Positions 7,167 through 9,062 of a stretch of 9,062 bases of DNA are shown here, in pieces. The position numbers and the translations under genes are program-made. A model generated the notes under the pieces. The model was not told the DNA's origin, made no database searches, and saw nothing but the letters and a program-made list of their open reading frames with translations. Each line of letters opens with the position of its first letter. The stretch's first letter is position 1. The DNA is taken from contig JADYYZ010000092.1 in assembly GCA_020853405.1 (NCBI GenBank), positions 1 to 9,062 of the forward strand, in the 5' to 3' direction. The stretch comes from Acetobacteraceae bacterium. GTDB taxonomy: Bacteria > Pseudomonadota > Alphaproteobacteria > Acetobacterales > Acetobacteraceae.

Positions 7167-8813
7167 ATGACCGCCCTGCTGGACCGCCTGCTGGACACGC
7201 GCCGGCCGCTGCTGCTGGTCACGTTCTTCGTGGCGCTGTGCACGCTGCCTGCCTTCTTCGCGCTGCCGCCGTCGGACCGCGACGAAAGCCGTTTCGCGCA
7301 GGCGACGAAGCAGATGATCGAGACCGGCGACTTCATCAACATCCGCTTCCTGGACACCGCGCGGAACAAGAAGCCGGTCGGCATCCATTGGGCGCAGGCG
7401 GCCTCGGTGGAGCTCGTCGGCGCCGCCCGTGCCGCGTTCGGGCTGCCGCGGGCGCCGGAGAACCCGATCTGGCCCTATCGCATCCCCTCGCTGCTTGGGT
7501 TCTGGGTCGCGGCGGCGGCTACCTTCCTGCTTGGCCGGACACTGGTCGGGCCTCGCGCGGCACTGCTCGCGGCGCTGATGTTCACGACCTCGCTGGTCGC
7601 GGTCATCGAGGCGCAGATCGCCAAGACCGATGCCGCGCTGACCGCTTCGGTCACGGTGGCGATGCTGCTGCTGGCCCGCGCCTATGTCGCGCCGGAAAGT
7701 TTCACGGCGCGCCAGATGGCCGCGTTCTGGCTGTCGCTCGGCGTCGGCATCCTGCTGAAGGGGCCGATCGCGCCGATGGCGGCACTGCTTGCCGTGCTGG
7801 TGCTGGTGGCGATCGACCGGAGGATCGGCTGGCTTGGCGTGCTGCGCCCGCTTCCGGGCGTGCTCCTGATGCTGGCGGTGGTGGCACCCTGGTTCATCCT
7901 GATCGGCATCGAGACGCAAGGCGCGTTCTTCCGCGAGGCGCTGGGCGGCGACCTCGGGGCCAAGCTCAGGGGGGCCGACGAGCAGCATGGCGGCCCGCCC
8001 GGCTACCACCTGCTGCTGGCGACCGTCACGCTGTTTCCGGCAAGCCTGCTGCTGTGGCACGCGCTGCCCGCGATCTGGGCCGATCGCCGCGGCAGGGTGA
8101 GCCGGGTGCTGCTGGCCTGGATCATCCCCACCTGGCTGGTGTTCGAGATCGCGCCGACCAAGCTGCCGCACTATGTGCTGCCCACCTTCCCGGCGATCTT
8201 CCTGCTGCTGGCAGGCTGGGTGCTGAGCGGCGAGCGGAAGCTGCCGCCGCGCTGGCTCGCCTGCATCGGCATCGTGCTGTGGGCGATCGTGGTGGCGGCA
8301 TTCGCGATCGCGCCGCCGCTGGCCGGCATCCTTGCCGAACGCAGCCTTGACCCGGTCTGGCTGCTGGCGCCGCTGGCGGCGGCAGCACTCGCCTGGCTTG
8401 CCGCTGTCCTGCTGCGCGAGGGCGCGATCGGCGGCATCGCGCTGGCCGGCATCGCGTTCGCACCGCTGCTGTACGGGCTGGTGCTGGGGGCGACGCTGTC
8501 GCGGCTGGATGCGATCTGGATCGCGCCGCGCGTGGCCGAGGCGGTGCGCGCCTCGGGCGGCGGCAGGCTGGCGAGTGCGGGCTTCCACGAACCCTCGCTG
8601 CCGTTCCTGCTGGGCACGGATACGCTGCTGGTGCGCGATGGCGCGGCGGCGGCAGCCTTCCTGGCCGAGACGCCAGGCGGGCGGGCGCTGGTCAGCGAGC
8701 GCTACGAGGATGCCTTCCTGGCCGCCCGCCCGGCGGCGCGCCGGCTGGCGATGATCGAGGGCTTCAACTATTCGCGCGGGCAGCGCGTGCGGCTGTTCCT
8801 GTACGGGAACTGA
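7167..8813 (+). CDS. ArnT/PMT-like polytopic membrane glycosyltransferase (GT83 type)
   Basis: A 548-residue integral inner-membrane protein of the ArnT/PMT_2 superfamily, which transfers a sugar from a polyprenyl-phosphate donor to a lipid or other acceptor on the periplasmic face. After the first membrane segment (about 14-34) comes the catalytic first-loop motif PPSDRDESRFAQATKQMI (34-51) with the Asp39-Glu40 pair, then TGDFINIRF (53-61) and KKPVGIHW (68-75), all characteristic. Further marks are EAQIAKTDAAL (148-158), GILLKGPIAPM (194-204) and TKLPHYVLPTFPA (331-343), followed by several hydrophobic segments to about residue 455. A soluble C-terminal domain of about 95 residues ends in FLYGN. 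Total length matches the ArnT family (about 550). The start is ATG at 7167; TTG at 7158 adds only three residues. No lipid A, arn or polyprenyl-sugar synthesis gene is in the window, so donor and acceptor are unknown and the symbol arnT is withheld. Confidence 0.93.
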   Translation: MTALLDRLLDTRRPLLLVTFFVALCTLPAFFALPPSDRDESRFAQATKQMIETGDFINIRFLDTARNKKPVGIHWAQAASVELVGAARAAFGLPRAPENPIWPYRIPSLLGFWVAAAATFLLGRTLVGPRAALLAALMFTTSLVAVIEAQIAKTDAALTASVTVAMLLLARAYVAPESFTARQMAAFWLSLGVGILLKGPIAPMAALLAVLVLVAIDRRIGWLGVLRPLPGVLLMLAVVAPWFILIGIETQGAFFREALGGDLGAKLRGADEQHGGPPGYHLLLATVTLFPASLLLWHALPAIWADRRGRVSRVLLAWIIPTWLVFEIAPTKLPHYVLPTFPAIFLLLAGWVLSGERKLPPRWLACIGIVLWAIVVAAFAIAPPLAGILAERSLDPVWLLAPLAAAALAWLAAVLLREGAIGGIALAGIAFAPLLYGLVLGATLSRLDAIWIAPRVAEAVRASGGGRLASAGFHEPSLPFLLGTDTLLVRDGAAAAAFLAETPGGRALVSERYEDAFLAARPAARRLAMIEGFNYSRGQRVRLFLYGN

Positions 8814-8820
8814 ACCCCGC

Positions 8821-9062
8821 CTATCGCGCCAGCCCGCCGAAGAAGGCGCCGAAATAGCCGGCATACAGCGCCGGGTTCTCCAGATTCATCGAGTGGCCGA
8901 CGCCGGGCACCGTGACCAGCCGGCAGGCCGGCATCGCCTCCACCATCGCGCGCAGATGCGCGGCCGGAATCCAGCCATCCTGCTCGCCCAGCAGCACCAG
9001 GTGCTCGTTGCCGATCTGGGCCATGCGTGGTGCCAGCTCGTTGGTCTCGTACTCCCGCGTCA
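8821..9062 (-). CDS. Alpha/beta hydrolase, C-terminal part (5' end outside window)
   Basis: The last 79 codons of a gene that enters from the right edge. The segment HLVLLGEQDGWIPAAHL carries the Asp of an alpha/beta hydrolase catalytic triad (GEQD, strand beta7 and turn). RLVTVPGVGHSMNLENP carries the catalytic His (GVGH) followed by the usual loop. The chain ends about 15 residues later in FFGGLAR, with a TAG stop at 8821-8823. The nucleophile Ser elbow lies outside the window, so activity (esterase, lipase, C-C hydrolase, haloperoxidase-like) cannot be assigned. The gene converges on the glycosyltransferase gene with only 7 bases between the stops and no visible terminator hairpin between them. 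Confidence 0.85.
   Translation of the reverse strand, partial: TREYETNELAPRMAQIGNEHLVLLGEQDGWIPAAHLRAMVEAMPACRLVTVPGVGHSMNLENPALYAGYFGAFFGGLAR

Noticed and set aside
6860..8350. A 496-codon plus-strand open frame overlapping the glycosyltransferase in another frame.
   Set aside because: It shares the strand with the real gene but is out of frame, is Arg/Ala/Gly rich without hydrophobic segments or motifs, and begins inside rsmB.
7119..8864. The rsmB reading frame stays open for about 580 codons upstream on the minus strand, apparently giving a 997-residue protein.
   Set aside because: The extension lies exactly antisense to the well-supported glycosyltransferase gene, is a low-complexity run of Arg, Gln, His, Asp and Pro without any domain, and RsmB is complete from Met at 7118. 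It is a shadow caused by high GC.

Overview
The window is a compact, very GC-rich stretch (by eye near 70% G+C, not computed) of ordinary-looking bacterial chromosome. Codons favour G or C in the third position, and high GC leaves long open frames on the antisense strand of most genes. The gene families and codon use suggest a proteobacterium, most likely an alphaproteobacterium of the Acetobacteraceae/Rhodospirillales type. That placement is inference from general character, not a phylogenetic result. There is no rRNA, tRNA, CRISPR array, insertion sequence, integrase or phage gene, and no gene-free stretch longer than about 110 bases.

Layout from left to right. (1) 1-2547, minus strand: a macAB-type tripartite efflux or export operon. 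The adaptor macA comes first, and macB (ATPase plus permease) follows 7 bases later and runs off the left edge. (2) 2548-2657: the 110-base divergent intergenic region, the largest non-coding gap. (3) 2658-3392, plus strand: a ThuA-domain protein of the trehalose-utilisation/glutamine-amidotransferase-like fold. (4) 3385-7118, minus strand: a tightly overlapping cluster transcribed rsmB, tcuA, tcuB. It encodes an rRNA m5C methyltransferase, a flavoprotein tricarballylate-type dehydrogenase and its Fe-S/membrane electron-transfer partner. (5) 7167-8813, plus strand: a multi-spanning ArnT/PMT-like (GT83 type) glycosyltransferase, divergent from rsmB. (6) 8821-9062, minus strand: the C-terminal end of an alpha/beta hydrolase that runs off the right edge.

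How the genes work together. MacA and MacB are predicted to form one inner-membrane pump with an outer-membrane TolC-type channel that is not in the window. TcuA and TcuB are predicted to form a redox pair: TcuA oxidises a carboxylic acid using FAD, and TcuB passes the electrons to the quinone pool. The usual transporter (TcuC) and LysR regulator (TcuR) of the Salmonella tricarballylate locus are not visible here. The most noteworthy architecture is the overlap chain joining rsmB to tcuA (8 bases) and tcuA to tcuB (14 bases), and the tail-to-tail overlap of thuA-like and tcuB inside a perfect 8-base palindrome that carries both stop codons. I found no convincing candidate for a wholly undescribed system. 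The findings below are modest and rest on gene context.
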